A stretch of 64,000 nucleotides of DNA from Cladorrhinum sp. PSN259 (lineage: Eukaryota; Ascomycota; Sordariomycetes; Sordariales; Podosporaceae): positions 1-64,000 of the forward strand of contig MU867078.1 of assembly GCA_033725935.1 (NCBI GenBank), given 5' to 3'. Numbering within the stretch: the first letter of the stretch is position 1; every line of letters begins with the position of its first letter. Shown piece after piece: positions 24,301 through 36,226 of this stretch. Position numbers and translations under genes: made by a program. The notes beneath the pieces are model-generated. The model did no database searches. It was given only the letters and a program-made list of their open reading frames with translations, and had not been told where the DNA came from.

Positions 24301-26629
24301 TGGCCAAAAGGTTCTGGAGCTCAACGACGTCAAGAGCGAAACCGATGTGGGAATTCTCGCGCACTAAAGTCCCTGTGAAGGCGAGGTAGAAAGTGGTGGC
24401 TCGCAGATGGGATTTCTTTAATTAGAGCTGCTACCATAGTGTTGTTTCATGGACAAGGGGTTGGACGTAAAATAAACCATGTAAGGCTAGGGGGAGAGGA
24501 AAGAAAAGCTTGGGGCTTGCATACAAAAAATTGAAATTTTTTTTAGCAAAATCCAAGTCTTGTCACCCGAGTAGGGGCTTTCAGACTACGTACGATCGGG
24601 CGTCACTAATGCATATCTCATGCGAGGTGCAAACATGCAGAGAAGTTGTCAGGTGCTTTAAGCGATATAGACTCTTGTGGGCTGAAATAGGCATCACTTA
24701 CGGGACCCGAAAACGAGGTTGATGGCAAGTATCTGTAGTATTCGTATTTATTTCCAATGCCATTCTCAGATCATGTTATATTGGCACTTCTGCACCTGTG
24801 TTGTCGCTTCCAGGAGATGGTTTTTCATGGTGTCACTGTCAGTCTCCCGAATCCGAATCGCAGCTCTGTGTCTTGCAGTTTAGGTCGGTACATGAAGAAA
24901 CCATATAGAGAGGGTGGCCGATGCTACTGTTCTCTTCGTCTGTCATGTTGACTTGCAGACAGTCTGTCTCCAGGGATTTTGCGAGCGATGCTGAATGCCC
25001 TGTCACTGCAACCATCTCTCGTGTTGTCCTCTCGGAGCTTTGGCCTTCCCTAACGCAACTGCCGCTACTCCCGGTTCCTTGTCTATATCTCGCAGTAGTG
25101 TGGACTAATTACCGAGAGAATACATTAGACGCTGTTACTTTCACCCAAGTCATATAAACCAAAGGTCCGGTTTATAATTTATGAGCCCCTTGTCTATCTT
25201 ATCTGGATCACGGTAAACGTCTCTCTCATCTTTATCAACCACAGGAAAGACACTACTGCAATGCCTACCCAATATCCAGAACCCGTGTCTACTGCAAATA
25301 GATGTATCTATCATTGTACAATCATGGCAAAGAAAAAACCGTTTACATTTATGAGGTTTTCTGCATTAGTTACTGTATCTCGTCCGAACATCCCGGACAT
25401 CCCAAGCAACTTTTTGAACCCATGTTTATGTAAATTACACCTGCCCACCACGTACACTGCTGCACACTCTCGTACCCGAACATAATTAACCTGCGCAAAA
25501 CCCCATCTCTGTCAGTGTGTTTGTTGTTCAATGTCACTGCCCCAATACCTATCACATACCTAACAAAACACGAACCAAAGAAAAAAAAGAAGAAAAAAAA
25601 GGGAAAACCCCTCCACTACTATTGCTACCGTAACTCTGATAACCAAGCAGACCACACCACCCACAGCCCCTTGTCCCACAACATCTTTTACTACCCACCG
25701 TTACGATGAATCATATTCTCCCAGAGTAAACCCCCTCCCCCTTCCCCCTTCCCCCTTCCCCGTACCAACGCCAACGGGCTCCTCGGGAGAGTTACAGCCG
25801 GAGGGTGGTCAGAAAGGATAATACACGCGACTATTAAACGGGCCCGAACAATAGGAAGACCATTGGGAGGGGAGGCAGGTGAGTGAGTGCGGCAAGCGGA
25901 ACCGAGTTTCTCTTGAAAAAAAAAAAAAGAAACTGGCACGTGGTGGTTCCAAGTAGTATGTATGCGTGAAAAAAAAAAGCCGGGGGTGCCTTGAAGGGAG
26001 TTGTTTATAGGTTTAAAGAGAAGAAAAAAAGAAAGAAAGAAAGAAATACATGCTACAAATCGTAGGCATGATCGACTTCTATTTGCTCCTACTAGACAGC
26101 GTCAAAAGAAGGAATCAACACGCGCACAAACATAGGTAGCTAGGTCACCGAGGAAGGAAGCACATCAGACACAATATCTGTACATTCAGTGACTAACATC
26201 CAGGAATGCTCATTCAACGATTCGTGGGCTTGAGAAATTAATAGTCACGAGAACAAGTAGAGGTAACAAGATTAGTGAGATGCATAAAATGTTCAAGTAT
26301 AAATTGTAGCAACGGCGTCCAACGCAACCCATGAGAAAAACATACAAAATCCATCCTACATTAGCCCCCTATCCTCCTATCCCTCCATACTTGCATGACC
26401 ACACCCCCATCCCACCCAACCGCCAATGAAGAATGCCAGAATATGATGATGGTAATGATGATATCAGTTGTTTAAAAAAAATAGTTATATCCTCCCTAGC
26501 CAAAATGAGAAACGAAGGAAAAGGGGTATCATTATCACACACACATGCGCAATCAATCCATTCGCAGCACAACAAAAAAAAGTAGAACAGAAATAAAACA
26601 AGAAAAAAAAAACCCCTTTAAATTCAACG
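21385..26629. other. 5.2-kb gap without a supported gene
   Basis: Lies upstream of the lactonase gene and downstream of the FNIP gene. The longest open frame (22046-22780, plus strand, 244 codons) has no recognisable domain and an erratic composition. Homopolymer runs occur at about 25579-25600 and 25917-25930, and a C-rich cccccctt-type repeat at 25731-25761. AT-rich sequence near 26,300-26,620 is presumably the 3' UTR of the FNIP gene. Confidence 0.5.
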
Positions 26630-29600
26630 TCAACACTCTTCATTATCCACGCTCTCTAACCATCCCCTAACTGCTTCCCTCAAAATGCTTCCTCTTTCCC
26701 TCAGAGAAGGCGACGACCGTTCAGGACCACTTTCCTCTTGCTCTCGCCTCCTCTTCTCGTGGAGAATATCCTGGATGATATCCTCCAATGCCCCAAGCAG
26801 TACCGTCTTGCACTTTGAGCGCGGTGGCGGGTCCGGCGCCAAACCACCAATACCTTGGTTGCTTGAGGACCGAATATCACCCTGCGTTGACGTGCTGTTG
26901 CTCCTCTCCCTGCGCTTACTAGTCGAGCGAGAGGAGCACGACGAACTGTTTTTGCTGACCATGTCTGCACCCCCAGTAGAGATCACCTTTTCGACCGCCT
27001 CAACCAGCGTCTCGTCAAGGCTAACGATGAGCTCTTCAATGAACTCGTCCTTCACTTGCATCTCATACGGGTGGGCTGCAGGCGTCGAAGATCTCACAGC
27101 ATTGGGAGATGGGGTGGGGGCAAAAGTACGATCCGTGGGCGACCTGGGCCGTACCAGGCGGCGATATGTAATGCGCGTGATCGTGAACGTAGTTGCGTCA
27201 GCCACAATAGCAGAGCTGACGTCCACCCACCTTTCAGAGTCGACCCCGGCTGGAGGAGCGTTGGGAGGCAACTGAGGTGTTGGCTCAGCTCTCATCGAGG
27301 CCTTTAGCTGCTTCATTAGGTCATCCTGTGGCGGCAGGGCTTGAAGCACAAAGTCAGGGTGATAGTGCTGTAGAAAACCGGCCACGTTGACTGTAACATC
27401 TCCATCGGCAGAGAAACGAGCTGAGTTCTCAAACGACTCAAGTCCAGAACCGAAGCCTGGGGCTGAGAGATACCCGCTGCTGGATGGTGAGCTCACAGCG
27501 CTCTCGAAGGTAGTAAGAAAATCTGGCAAAGGAATATCCACATCGATGACACCATCATCGTTGATTGAAGTTTTTACTGGCGACTCAAAAGCCCCCGACG
27601 GGTCTGGGGTTCTCTCCAACTTAGGGGTAGCGCCGGTCGAATCAGACAAACCCAGAGTATCCGCTGAGGTTCGCGGTGGGGGTGTGGAATCTCTGGGTCC
27701 TTTTTGATAGCCCTGTACCGACACTTGAGTAAAGCCAGGGTCCGTTGTTGTAGATGGCATTGCGGCAGAAGTTCGGCGGGATTTGACGCGGTTGTGTTCA
27801 TCATTCAACACGGGTATCTTGTTGATGGACTCTCTTCTTCGCGTACCCCACAGCCCACTAATGACACTCCATCGCGAGCTTTGTCTGCGTTCTGCACTGT
27901 CATCTCTGGTTAGCCGCTTGAGGTCATCGGCAGCCGCGCTGCTGCCACTTCCAGGGCGGCCCTGAGAGAACAAGTCAAGCCGTCGAGCGGTGGCAAAGTG
28001 TGGAACACTGGTTTCAGGGGTAATGGTTGCTGTTGTTGCCGCACTACTTTTGCGACTGGTGGCATCACCTCCCCGAATGGGAAGATGGGCGGTGCGGATA
28101 GACGTGGCATCCGAGGCTCGCCTCTCATGCCTTGACTCCATGCTTAAATGGTTTAGTGAAGGAGGAATGCCTGTTCCACGTGTGCCAGACTGGAGACTGA
28201 GGTTCCGAGAGTGAGAAGGAACCCGTGATCCAGTTCGCCGATTGATTTTACGGCGCAGTGATTCCTCTTTAAGGATCGGGACAACGAACGAGGGAGGTGA
28301 TTGAGACAGGGTGCCCATCGACGTTGATGTGCTTGGGCGATGTGCTCGAATGCCGGGCATCTGCTGTGCCGCAGGAAGGAATGCGGCCAAGAGAAATACC
28401 AAGCGACGAGCGGCAATCTTGTTGTCGCTCACTATTACCGTACGAGCAGGTACCAAGGAGTCTTCTTCCGCCCTCGCCTGCTTCTGCAAGAAGTGGCGAC
28501 GGCGATAGTCTTGAGGACTTAGTGCTTGAAGCCAATCCGTATGCGTCGCTAGGAAGCCCGTCAGGAGGTTATAGATGAAAAATCCTTGGTCTCTACCACC
28601 AGCCCACTTGGCCACCCTCCGAGCTTCCTCTCGCCAGATAGGCCATCGGTTTTGCCCAGTGGTGACACGAGATGCCCGGATGCCAGCAACGATTCTCGTT
28701 TTGGCGCCGTCTACCTCGTTCTTAATATAGCGGTTATCCAACAGACAATTCGGGAGCAACGTTATATACTTTGCATTCGTCTTTGGGGGCTTCACAGGCG
28801 CGCCATCGTCACTGCGGCGACTGGACATAGACGAAGCCCTGACCATCTGAGGAATGCTAGGCAGAGGATCTGGAGACGTGATATCTGCTTGCCTGAGCAT
28901 GGTGAATAGGGTAGAAGCAACGGTTGTCTGTAAATGACTCAACGTCCGCATGATGATGTCCCAATGCTGAGTAATGGAGTCGATTTGGTCTTCCATGTCG
29001 CTGCTGAAGCTTGTTTCAAAGGAATCCAGCCCATAACCCCCCGTTCCTGGGCCAACCAATGTCCATCCTGAACGCCTGGCAGAACTGAACGATGATGGAA
29101 ACGAGTCTTGCTCCGTATATGAACTGGAACCTCTGAATGCTGACCTAGTGGAATTGGCCGGTGCGTGATGTGACGGGCTTGGAGGGAGGCTGATAACCAG
29201 GGCAACGGCATACATTGGAGTTCGTTTCTGTTTGAGCTTCTTCTTGACTTTGGAGTCGTCGGTTGGCTTTGGAAAAGGATATCCTGTTGTTTCTTCGCTA
29301 AAGTGCCCACCAGGGGGGGTAATATCTTCATCGAGTGGTAAATTCACGGGAAATAGCCTTGTGATTAGAACTTTCTTCCGGTCATGCATTCGGCTTGCCA
29401 CTCCAGGAGTAGGAGGTGAAGTCAGGGATGGGGGGTTTTCTGACGAAAATGATTGCGAAAGCCGGCTTGCTCTCATGCTGGATCTGCCCATGGAGCTGCG
29501 GCCATCCGCAAACATGGAGGCATGGTCATGCGGCCGGGTCTCGGAGGGCACAACATGAACCTTGGTTGATGTGCCTTTGTAAGCCATCAGTTCCGAGTTT

Positions 29601-30214
29601 CCAAAGATGCAGCTTGAAAACGTGGCCAACTCCTCCCGGTATTCTCGCCAGGCGCGCTGTGATTCAGTTTCGGCATAACCCTGGTTACGGCTGTGAACTG
29701 AGGGCCTCCTGTCAAAAGCGCCCTGTCGTGCTTTTGGACTGCCGGGCTGGATGACGATTGGACGCTGAATGCTGGTGATGCTGGGTTTCCGGGGAGAGAC
29801 AGGAGTCCTGCGCGGCTCTTGCACCGAGTAGGACCCGGCAGTCGCGGAAGGACGATCCACATAGGCGGGCGAGACGGGCGGCGGCGGCTGGCTGTCATAC
29901 AAAAGAGAGGCTGCGACGGAGCTCAAGGCGTCCTGCATGATAATGATGCGTACATCGCGCACGTCCAGCTCAATGTCGCCATTGTAATCGAAGGCACTGG
30001 ATGAGCTGGTAAGGGGCGAAAGGCCGCTTGACAGCGGGTAAAACTGGTTGAGGCGGTGTTCATAAAGATCGTGAGGGTCGGGGAATAACAGGTTTCGGGT
30101 GAGAATGTCCTCCTGAACCGACTCGAGCGAGAAGGGCTTGTGTGATGGTGTCTGGGCCGAGGGGAGAGCCCCGGCTCCGGAGCCAGCCCCGAGATTAAAG
30201 AGCTTCCCGAGCAT
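26630..30214 (-). CDS. LST4: Folliculin-interacting protein (FNIP/Lst4) homologue
   Basis: A single exon of 1,194 residues. FNIP/Lst4 pairs with folliculin/Lst7 through longin and DENN domains. At the vacuole or lysosome the pair acts as a GTPase-activating complex for RagC/Gtr2, reporting amino acids to TORC1. The N-terminus has the FNIP_N pattern: ILTRNLLFPD at about 37-46, VRDVRIIIMQD at about 85-95 and, after a disordered insert, FGNSELMAYKGTSTKVHVV at about 204-222. The middle DENN-like part includes YAVALVISLPPS, a block around WDIIMRTLSHLQTTVAS, and the later LLTGFLATHTDWLQAL and IAARRLVFLLAAFLP. The C-terminal part (FIEELIVSLDETLVEAVEK) also fits the family. Several long Ser/Pro-rich inserts interrupt these blocks, as is usual in filamentous fungi. 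Absence of introns over 3.6 kb is notable next to the many-exon CDF gene. Lst4 is diverged between phyla, so the name is by family. Confidence 0.8.
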   Translation of the reverse strand: MLGKLFNLGAGSGAGALPSAQTPSHKPFSLESVQEDILTRNLLFPDPHDLYEHRLNQFYPLSSGLSPLTSSSSAFDYNGDIELDVRDVRIIIMQDALSSVAASLLYDSQPPPPVSPAYVDRPSATAGSYSVQEPRRTPVSPRKPSITSIQRPIVIQPGSPKARQGAFDRRPSVHSRNQGYAETESQRAWREYREELATFSSCIFGNSELMAYKGTSTKVHVVPSETRPHDHASMFADGRSSMGRSSMRASRLSQSFSSENPPSLTSPPTPGVASRMHDRKKVLITRLFPVNLPLDEDITPPGGHFSEETTGYPFPKPTDDSKVKKKLKQKRTPMYAVALVISLPPSPSHHAPANSTRSAFRGSSSYTEQDSFPSSFSSARRSGWTLVGPGTGGYGLDSFETSFSSDMEDQIDSITQHWDIIMRTLSHLQTTVASTLFTMLRQADITSPDPLPSIPQMVRASSMSSRRSDDGAPVKPPKTNAKYITLLPNCLLDNRYIKNEVDGAKTRIVAGIRASRVTTGQNRWPIWREEARRVAKWAGGRDQGFFIYNLLTGFLATHTDWLQALSPQDYRRRHFLQKQARAEEDSLVPARTVIVSDNKIAARRLVFLLAAFLPAAQQMPGIRAHRPSTSTSMGTLSQSPPSFVVPILKEESLRRKINRRTGSRVPSHSRNLSLQSGTRGTGIPPSLNHLSMESRHERRASDATSIRTAHLPIRGGDATSRKSSAATTATITPETSVPHFATARRLDLFSQGRPGSGSSAAADDLKRLTRDDSAERRQSSRWSVISGLWGTRRRESINKIPVLNDEHNRVKSRRTSAAMPSTTTDPGFTQVSVQGYQKGPRDSTPPPRTSADTLGLSDSTGATPKLERTPDPSGAFESPVKTSINDDGVIDVDIPLPDFLTTFESAVSSPSSSGYLSAPGFGSGLESFENSARFSADGDVTVNVAGFLQHYHPDFVLQALPPQDDLMKQLKASMRAEPTPQLPPNAPPAGVDSERWVDVSSAIVADATTFTITRITYRRLVRPRSPTDRTFAPTPSPNAVRSSTPAAHPYEMQVKDEFIEELIVSLDETLVEAVEKVISTGGADMVSKNSSSCSSRSTSKRRERSNSTSTQGDIRSSSNQGIGGLAPDPPPRSKCKTVLLGALEDIIQDILHEKRRREQEESGPERSSPSLRERGSILREAVRGWLESVDNEEC

Positions 30215-33200
30215 CTGGGAGGCTGGGCGAGTCGCGAGACTGTCCCTATCGGCATTCAGACGGCATCATTAGAGCGCCGAAAAAGCATTGTCGCTGTTGG
30301 CGCTGGCGTTCTCGCCATAAACTGTTGGGTGGTGAAGTGAAGTGATCTTTGAGAATGAGGCGAGCGTGGAGTAAGAATGAAGGTTCCCAGGGGTTAGGTT
30401 GAGGTTGGAATTTGGCATGGGCATGCCTTGCCTGTCGACGGACGTCTGCAAACACTCAACCGTCCAGATTGTCCGTCGCGTGTTGCCCAACGGATTCCAA
30501 CAGGGCGACGAGTTATATCGAATTTCAAGTTCCCGGAAAGCCTGGGAACGGTCCGGAAATGGTCAGACGCGAAGAGGCGGCGTTGTCCGGAGCGACAGCG
30601 AGTTTAAGAGACTAGATATACGCAATCCACTATCCGTAGTGTCCTTCCGAGCGGTTAGCACCAGAGCAGGACCTGGTGTGGTTTCTACCTGGGCTGTGGG
30701 TCTCGGCCGGTTGGCAAGGGTTTGTGGTTAGGTTCCCACGTTTCCCACGTTCCCACGTCTGGAGTCTTGGGCCTTTTGGGCAATTCTAAGAGGTCTTTGT
30801 GGATGAGGAGGGGGGTCCTCGGAGGGGACTTGGGAGGAGAGAGGGGCGACTCGGAGGGGGAGCCTGAGGGAAGGAGGAGGCCCAGTGGAGACTGAGATGC
30901 GGAATGGATTCCTTCCTCAATGCTTGAATAAAAGAGCCAGCCGCGCTTTTCAGTTTTCAGAGTTATGGAAGTCAGACTGTATAGAGGTAGTGTGCGGGAT
31001 ACAATTGTGCTCAAGCGGCTCTCGCGGAAATGTCACTGGGCATGGCACAGCACAGTCAAGGTTTTCGAGATTGGACGGACGGGAATGGCGGTGACGACGA
31101 AAGCGGTTGACGGGCAGTGTGCCAGTGTGGGAGGTGGAAGGTGGGTTACAGGGCCGAGAAGGAGCTGGTGGGGCTCGCTCTGGGGAGTGCTGGGGACTTG
31201 CTGGGGTAAGTGGGGACCTTGAGACAACGAGCTGGCAAATCGAATCAACTGGAATTGGGCGATGAGCGTCCAAGTGGACCCGCGGCCGATACGTACCCAT
31301 TTTTCTCTCCCACAGCACAAACATTGGTGCCATAGCCAGTAATATTATTATCTGCGTATTTTGTGCTTGTTACTGCAAGTAAACGTGCAATTGATTGGCA
31401 CGAAATCATCAGACCACATGCAATTTCTTGCTTTTGTGCATGCGTGTATCATCATGCCTATCAAAAGTGTACTTCTTTCAGGTTGGCGGTTGGGAATTTT
31501 GGGATGGCATGTGGCTTGCTTACCTATAGATACACTACACCCCCTGTTTCCCAGTTCCCAGGCAATTAGTGTAAGACCGCCTCCCTGACCTCAGAACCTG
31601 GGGTTCCTGGGCCAGTGTAGCCAGCTCAATCAGGCGTCGCTGTGCAGAAAACACCGCACCGAGTCGGCAGTTTCATGCCCACGGCCATCACTTGCAAGTT
31701 GCAACCACCACTCTCACATCCGTTACACTCCATACCGCACCAGCCGTTGTTCGGCTCGCTTTCCGAGCAGTCCCAGCTAGGAGGAACGTTGTCTTCACAT
31801 GCTCACATGACGCTTGTCTCTACACCAGTCTACACCAGACCGGCCTGCCACCTCACCTTGCTGCATGACATTGGCCTGGCCAACGCGACCTATTACAGGG
31901 ATCATGGCAATATGAGAAAGGAGCTTCCGACACTCTGGTTCTCTGGATTTTATGTACGGAGTCCTCACCGCCAGACTCCCTGATGAACATCTTGTGTGCG
32001 GGTGTGAGTGTCCCCTTCCGGCAGCTACCCGATCAGCATGGCGATGGAACTTGGAAACTTGCAAACGGTTCGACTCGTCATCACCCAAGACCGACAATCT
32101 TTAACCATAGTCTCCCTGTCCTTGTCGTTCTATATAAATGCCCATCTCCGTCAAGCAACGTCGTAACTAAACAAAGAAGGAGATGTATGTCGCTCGATTA
32201 GCCTGTTCGTCATCGGCCCGCGGGCAACATCAGTTCTTGCCCAGTAATAACTGCGTCCCGCCTTCATCACACCCTGTGAGGGGCGGGCCTCTCCGCTTGG
32301 TCTCTTAAACAATAGGTCAGCCTTGTCTCTCATCAGCCAGTGCCGCTCTCAAACATACTGCAAGCAGAATACCTACCTAAGATGGGTAGTGTATCTACGG
32401 CATTCCCTTTCCCGTCGCTTTATCAGCGAGAGTCGAATAGCAATAGCCCCTCTCTTTGAGTTTCCCTACACACCTGCAGGTTTAGGCTACATAAGCTCCT
32501 TTGGCCTTTTGCTATTTGACCCCCTTGCAGTATGCAAGTCTCACTGGCACACAGCCAATAAGGTTGGGGGAGGCCGGGTAGTCATGACCCAATGGGGAAA
32601 TTCCAAAGCTCTTGGACGACATTGGATTGGGCAGCAGGAAGGATGAGAAGAGAATATGAAATGGTGGTCTCTTCTGCAACCCCTCGGAGATAACACTGCA
32701 GTTCTCTACCTGCGTGTCTTGGTACTGTACGTACATGTAGCATCGCACACATGCCGTTACACAGGGGTCCTAGCAGCATCTACGTATTTTGCTATTTTGT
32801 CAAAAATCTTGCGGGGTTAATTGTTCGTCTTCTTTTCTTGTACTTTTCTCCTATCCAATGGATCTGCCTTTTCTGTTCTAATCCACCTATAAATATCCCG
32901 GGATTTTCTGCCAAACAATACCTATTGTTTTTCCAAACGTTGTCGCAACCCCCCTCCTCCTCTAATCTCTTTCAACGTTTCCTGTAACCTGGGACGAACA
33001 AAGTTCTCGCTTCCGCAAAGGGTTGTTTTACGTACACACAATGGAAAAGTCCCACCCAACTCAAAATAGCGACAACTCATTCTATTGTATGTGGTCTGGG
33101 CCCTTCCCACCCCTTCACCCCTCCCCCTCCCCTTCAACGTCTCCTTCCCCCCCACGCTTTTGCCCCCCATCCCCAAGACCACGGATTCGGGTTGGTTGGA

Positions 33201-34753
33201 TGAGAAATCAAACCAAGCGAGATCTCAGATGTCCATCCATCTGTCATCGTTTTTGCTCCTGTTTCGGAGATCGTGGCTGGATATGGAAGTGGCCTGGTTT
33301 ACTTTTACGGTCAAATTGAGGATGGGGGTCACTGAAGTTCTCAGTTCAGTAAGAGCGCGTGTGAGCGCGCCTTTGCCCCTCTCGTTCGGCACAATAATGC
33401 CGTCGTTTTGCTTGGCCTCTCGAGTGGGATGTCCAGACCAGACTTCCCCTCCTTTACCACCCGCCCTGCCTGAAAAGAGAGCGAGCGGGATGAAAGATGC
33501 TAAACGCAGAGCCTCATCTTTGTTTTTTCCGCCTGCTTGGCGCTAAAAGGAGGGTTTATGTATGTCTCGAACACCTTGAGTGTCGTAGAGATCATTATGT
33601 GCTACATCTTTCTTGAAATCATTTACAGCTAGCTATAAACAGTAGAGAGTAACATGCTTCGTCCTAACATTCCCTCCTCTTCATCCCCTCTAAGGCCTTG
33701 AAATTATCCAAAAGAACCAATTCGCTACGCACAAAACAATCAACATCAAATCCAAGTAGTACAGTCCAACTTCAAACTCCTATATAGCTCGTGACACACC
33801 ATACGGCAGAGTACTTCCCGCGGAGAGCGCGGCGGCAACTCGAAAATACCTGCCTGCCTGCCGGCCGCCATCAGTACGCCTGTCATTTATCGTCTGTTGT
33901 ACAGTTACGCCAGCTTTATGTATCAGAACGTTACAATCAAATCTTTGCATATGTGGAAAAACCCCTCATCTTTCCGCCCCTTTCTCCGTAACATCACCGC
34001 TACATGGAAATGAAACTTGCTCCCCTTCCTCCTCCTCCTCCTCCTCCTCCTCCTCCTCCTCCTCCTCCTCCTCTTCCCCTCATTGAGTATATCCCCGGCC
34101 CGAGTCTATTGAGGTCGTTCTGGCTTGCTGCGTGACTTTACCTGACAGTCAAAGTGGTCTGGACCCCCGGCCACACACTTGCGCGGGGAGATTAAGCAAT
34201 GGAACGGGTAGGGACGGCAAGGGTAGTGGGGAACTGCAAGCTCAGTGTTACTCTGCTCGTCAAAAGTTGTGCCGCGGTTAGTGTTAGAAGTGGCAAGGCG
34301 CATGAATGGATAGGTGCCGTGAATGAGGGGAAAGAGGTCAACAGTTCGAGATAGCACATACAAATTCAGGTTAGGCGGCTGGCTCGAAAAGACTAAAGAG
34401 TGACCCGTATTTGAGTAAAGCCGAACATGAAGTGGGAGGAACTGGTTGATGAATTGTGCCGCGGATCCAAGGATATGCAATATAAATGAGAGTGGTTGAT
34501 GCTATCTGTGAGAGGGAACTATCCTGAGATGAAGGTGTAAGTACTAAGTACATGCTGTTCCCTACCCCTTTCGACTCAGGATCATAATACTTTAGAGCTA
34601 AGTCCTAAACTTCCCGGAATATATATCAACCGTAAGGTGATTTCATTTCGTAACAGTCCTCACGATCGAAAACATTGCCTGTCCCTCTGTCCACACAACA
34701 TCAGTTCAGAAAGACCAACGCAATCTCGTGTTGATGTTTTTCATCTGTAGTCA
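30215..34753. other. 4.5-kb gap without a supported gene
   Basis: Upstream of the FNIP gene and downstream of the zinc transporter. A TATA-like ctataaata at 32888-32896 is followed by a CT-rich leader and an ATG at 33041 opening a short frame (MEKSHPTQNSDNSFY) that meets a GTATGT donor-like site at 33086. No convincing downstream exon was found. A trinucleotide run is listed separately. Confidence 0.45.
34027..34073. repeat. (CTC)n trinucleotide microsatellite
   Basis: About fifteen uninterrupted cct/ctc units lie downstream of the minus-strand zinc transporter gene. It is a likely length-variable site. Confidence 0.9.
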
Positions 34754-36226
34754 TCAAATGCTGTTCACACTTGCGGAACAGCAGGTGAGCTTCTCACACA
34801 CACCCCTTCCACATGACATCTGGCAACCTGTAGGAATACTCTGAGATAGCGCAAGCTCGGGCTGCAATGTTGTTGAGTGGATTCCGTAGGCGTGAAGACA
34901 CTCACTAATCGTCTTTGCCTTGTCAATGAAATGATTCATATCGGGATCCGAGACTATTACGTGTGCCGATGCAATGGATTTTTGCTGGTCTAGACGCCAT
35001 ACATGAAGTTCGTGAACGGACTCAATACCCGGAATCTGCGGATTGGTATTAGGCAAATGGTATGTAAGTTGCATGAAAAGTTTGACGCCATACCTTCTCA
35101 AGATCATGCTTAATATCCACAAGATTAACACCAAGCGGAGCGCTCTGGAGAAGAATTGTGCCGCTATTCTTGAGAAGTATCCACGCAGTGAACAAGATCA
35201 CAAAAGATATGATGATGCTGACGACGGGGTCGGCGTACATCTTCCCGTTGAGCTCGGTCTTCCAGATAATCGATGCTGCGATCACGACCCCAATGTTGCC
35301 GATCATATCACTCAGGACGTGGAACTTAGCCGCCATCATGTTTAGATCTTTCAGCGGGGGTGTGCTACGGTGCTCCACGTGGCGATGATCTGAGTGGCAG
35401 CTTGCTGTCTGTGTCTGATTATCTTGAAATTAGCACAAATGTTGACCTTGCTCAGGTAATCTGAAACATACCATGACTGAGAAGTCATCGCCGCTGAGTC
35501 TTGCGCCAGTCTCTTGTGTGCGGTCGTCGCCTTGGCTGTGACTTAAGGGATGTTCATGTTCAGGTCCATGGCCGTGGTCGTGGAATTCTTCTCCGAATGT
35601 TAGTCATACGCGTTCGTAGAAGTGACCGATATAGACGAACCATGTAACACGAGACTGCTGATGATGTTTAATGTGAGACCAACACAGCCAACGATCAGTA
35701 CTAGTTGTGCGTTCTCAACGTTCTGAACCTTGATGAAGCGTTCGATGGACTGTAGAAAGATGCTAACAGCCAGTGCCAACAAGAACGCCCCATTGAAGAA
35801 GGCACCGAGAAGGCTAGCTCTCTGCCAACCAAACGAGAGCTCTTGTGGGGAGCTGGTGCGTTCAGACACCTGAATAGAGCCTGTTAGGAGGAAGACGTCT
35901 GAATGAACATATGGGACGGCTGCTTACTATGATGGCAGTGAGGGTAACGACAAATCCTGTCAGGTCATTTAACTATAAAAGAACAGAGTGAGTATTTCGT
36001 GATGAGAATATGGAGAGCTGCCCGGCTCACATAGTGAAAAGCATCGGCCAACAGAGCCAGGCTTCCCGTTTTGAAGGCAACTGTGACATATTGTCAGCGA
36101 ACTAGTCTGTTGCAGTAAAGATTAACTTATGTGTTGTCACTCACCAACTACCTCGCACAGAAAAAATGTGAAGGAAATGGCGATTGCCGTGGAGACCTTT
36201 TGCCGGCGGCCGAATTTGAATGGCAT
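34754..36226 (-). CDS. ZRC1: CDF zinc transporter, ZRC1/COT1 type
   Basis: Seven exons: 36226-36145, 36080-36031, 35972-35928, 35869-35641, 35587-35472, 35414-35094 and 35035-34754, giving 374 residues. Six membrane helices are visible. The transport site is intact: H43YLND47 in the second helix and H206VLSD210 in the fifth, the HxxxD pair typical of zinc-selective members. A His-rich cytosolic loop (HDHGHGPEHEH, later HSDHRHVEHR) lies between the fourth and fifth helices. The C-terminal domain has VHELHVWRLDQQKSIASAHV, the family's metallochaperone-like fold, and ends in a Cys-rich tail. The relatives move zinc into the vacuole in exchange for protons. The intron after exon 4 uses a weak GTTCGT donor and its acceptor could be 3 nt further upstream (exon start 35590). 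A palindrome-like accttgaaagg at 36268-36278, 42 bp above the ATG, matches the yeast zinc-responsive element at 9 of 11 bases; this may be chance. Confidence 0.85.
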
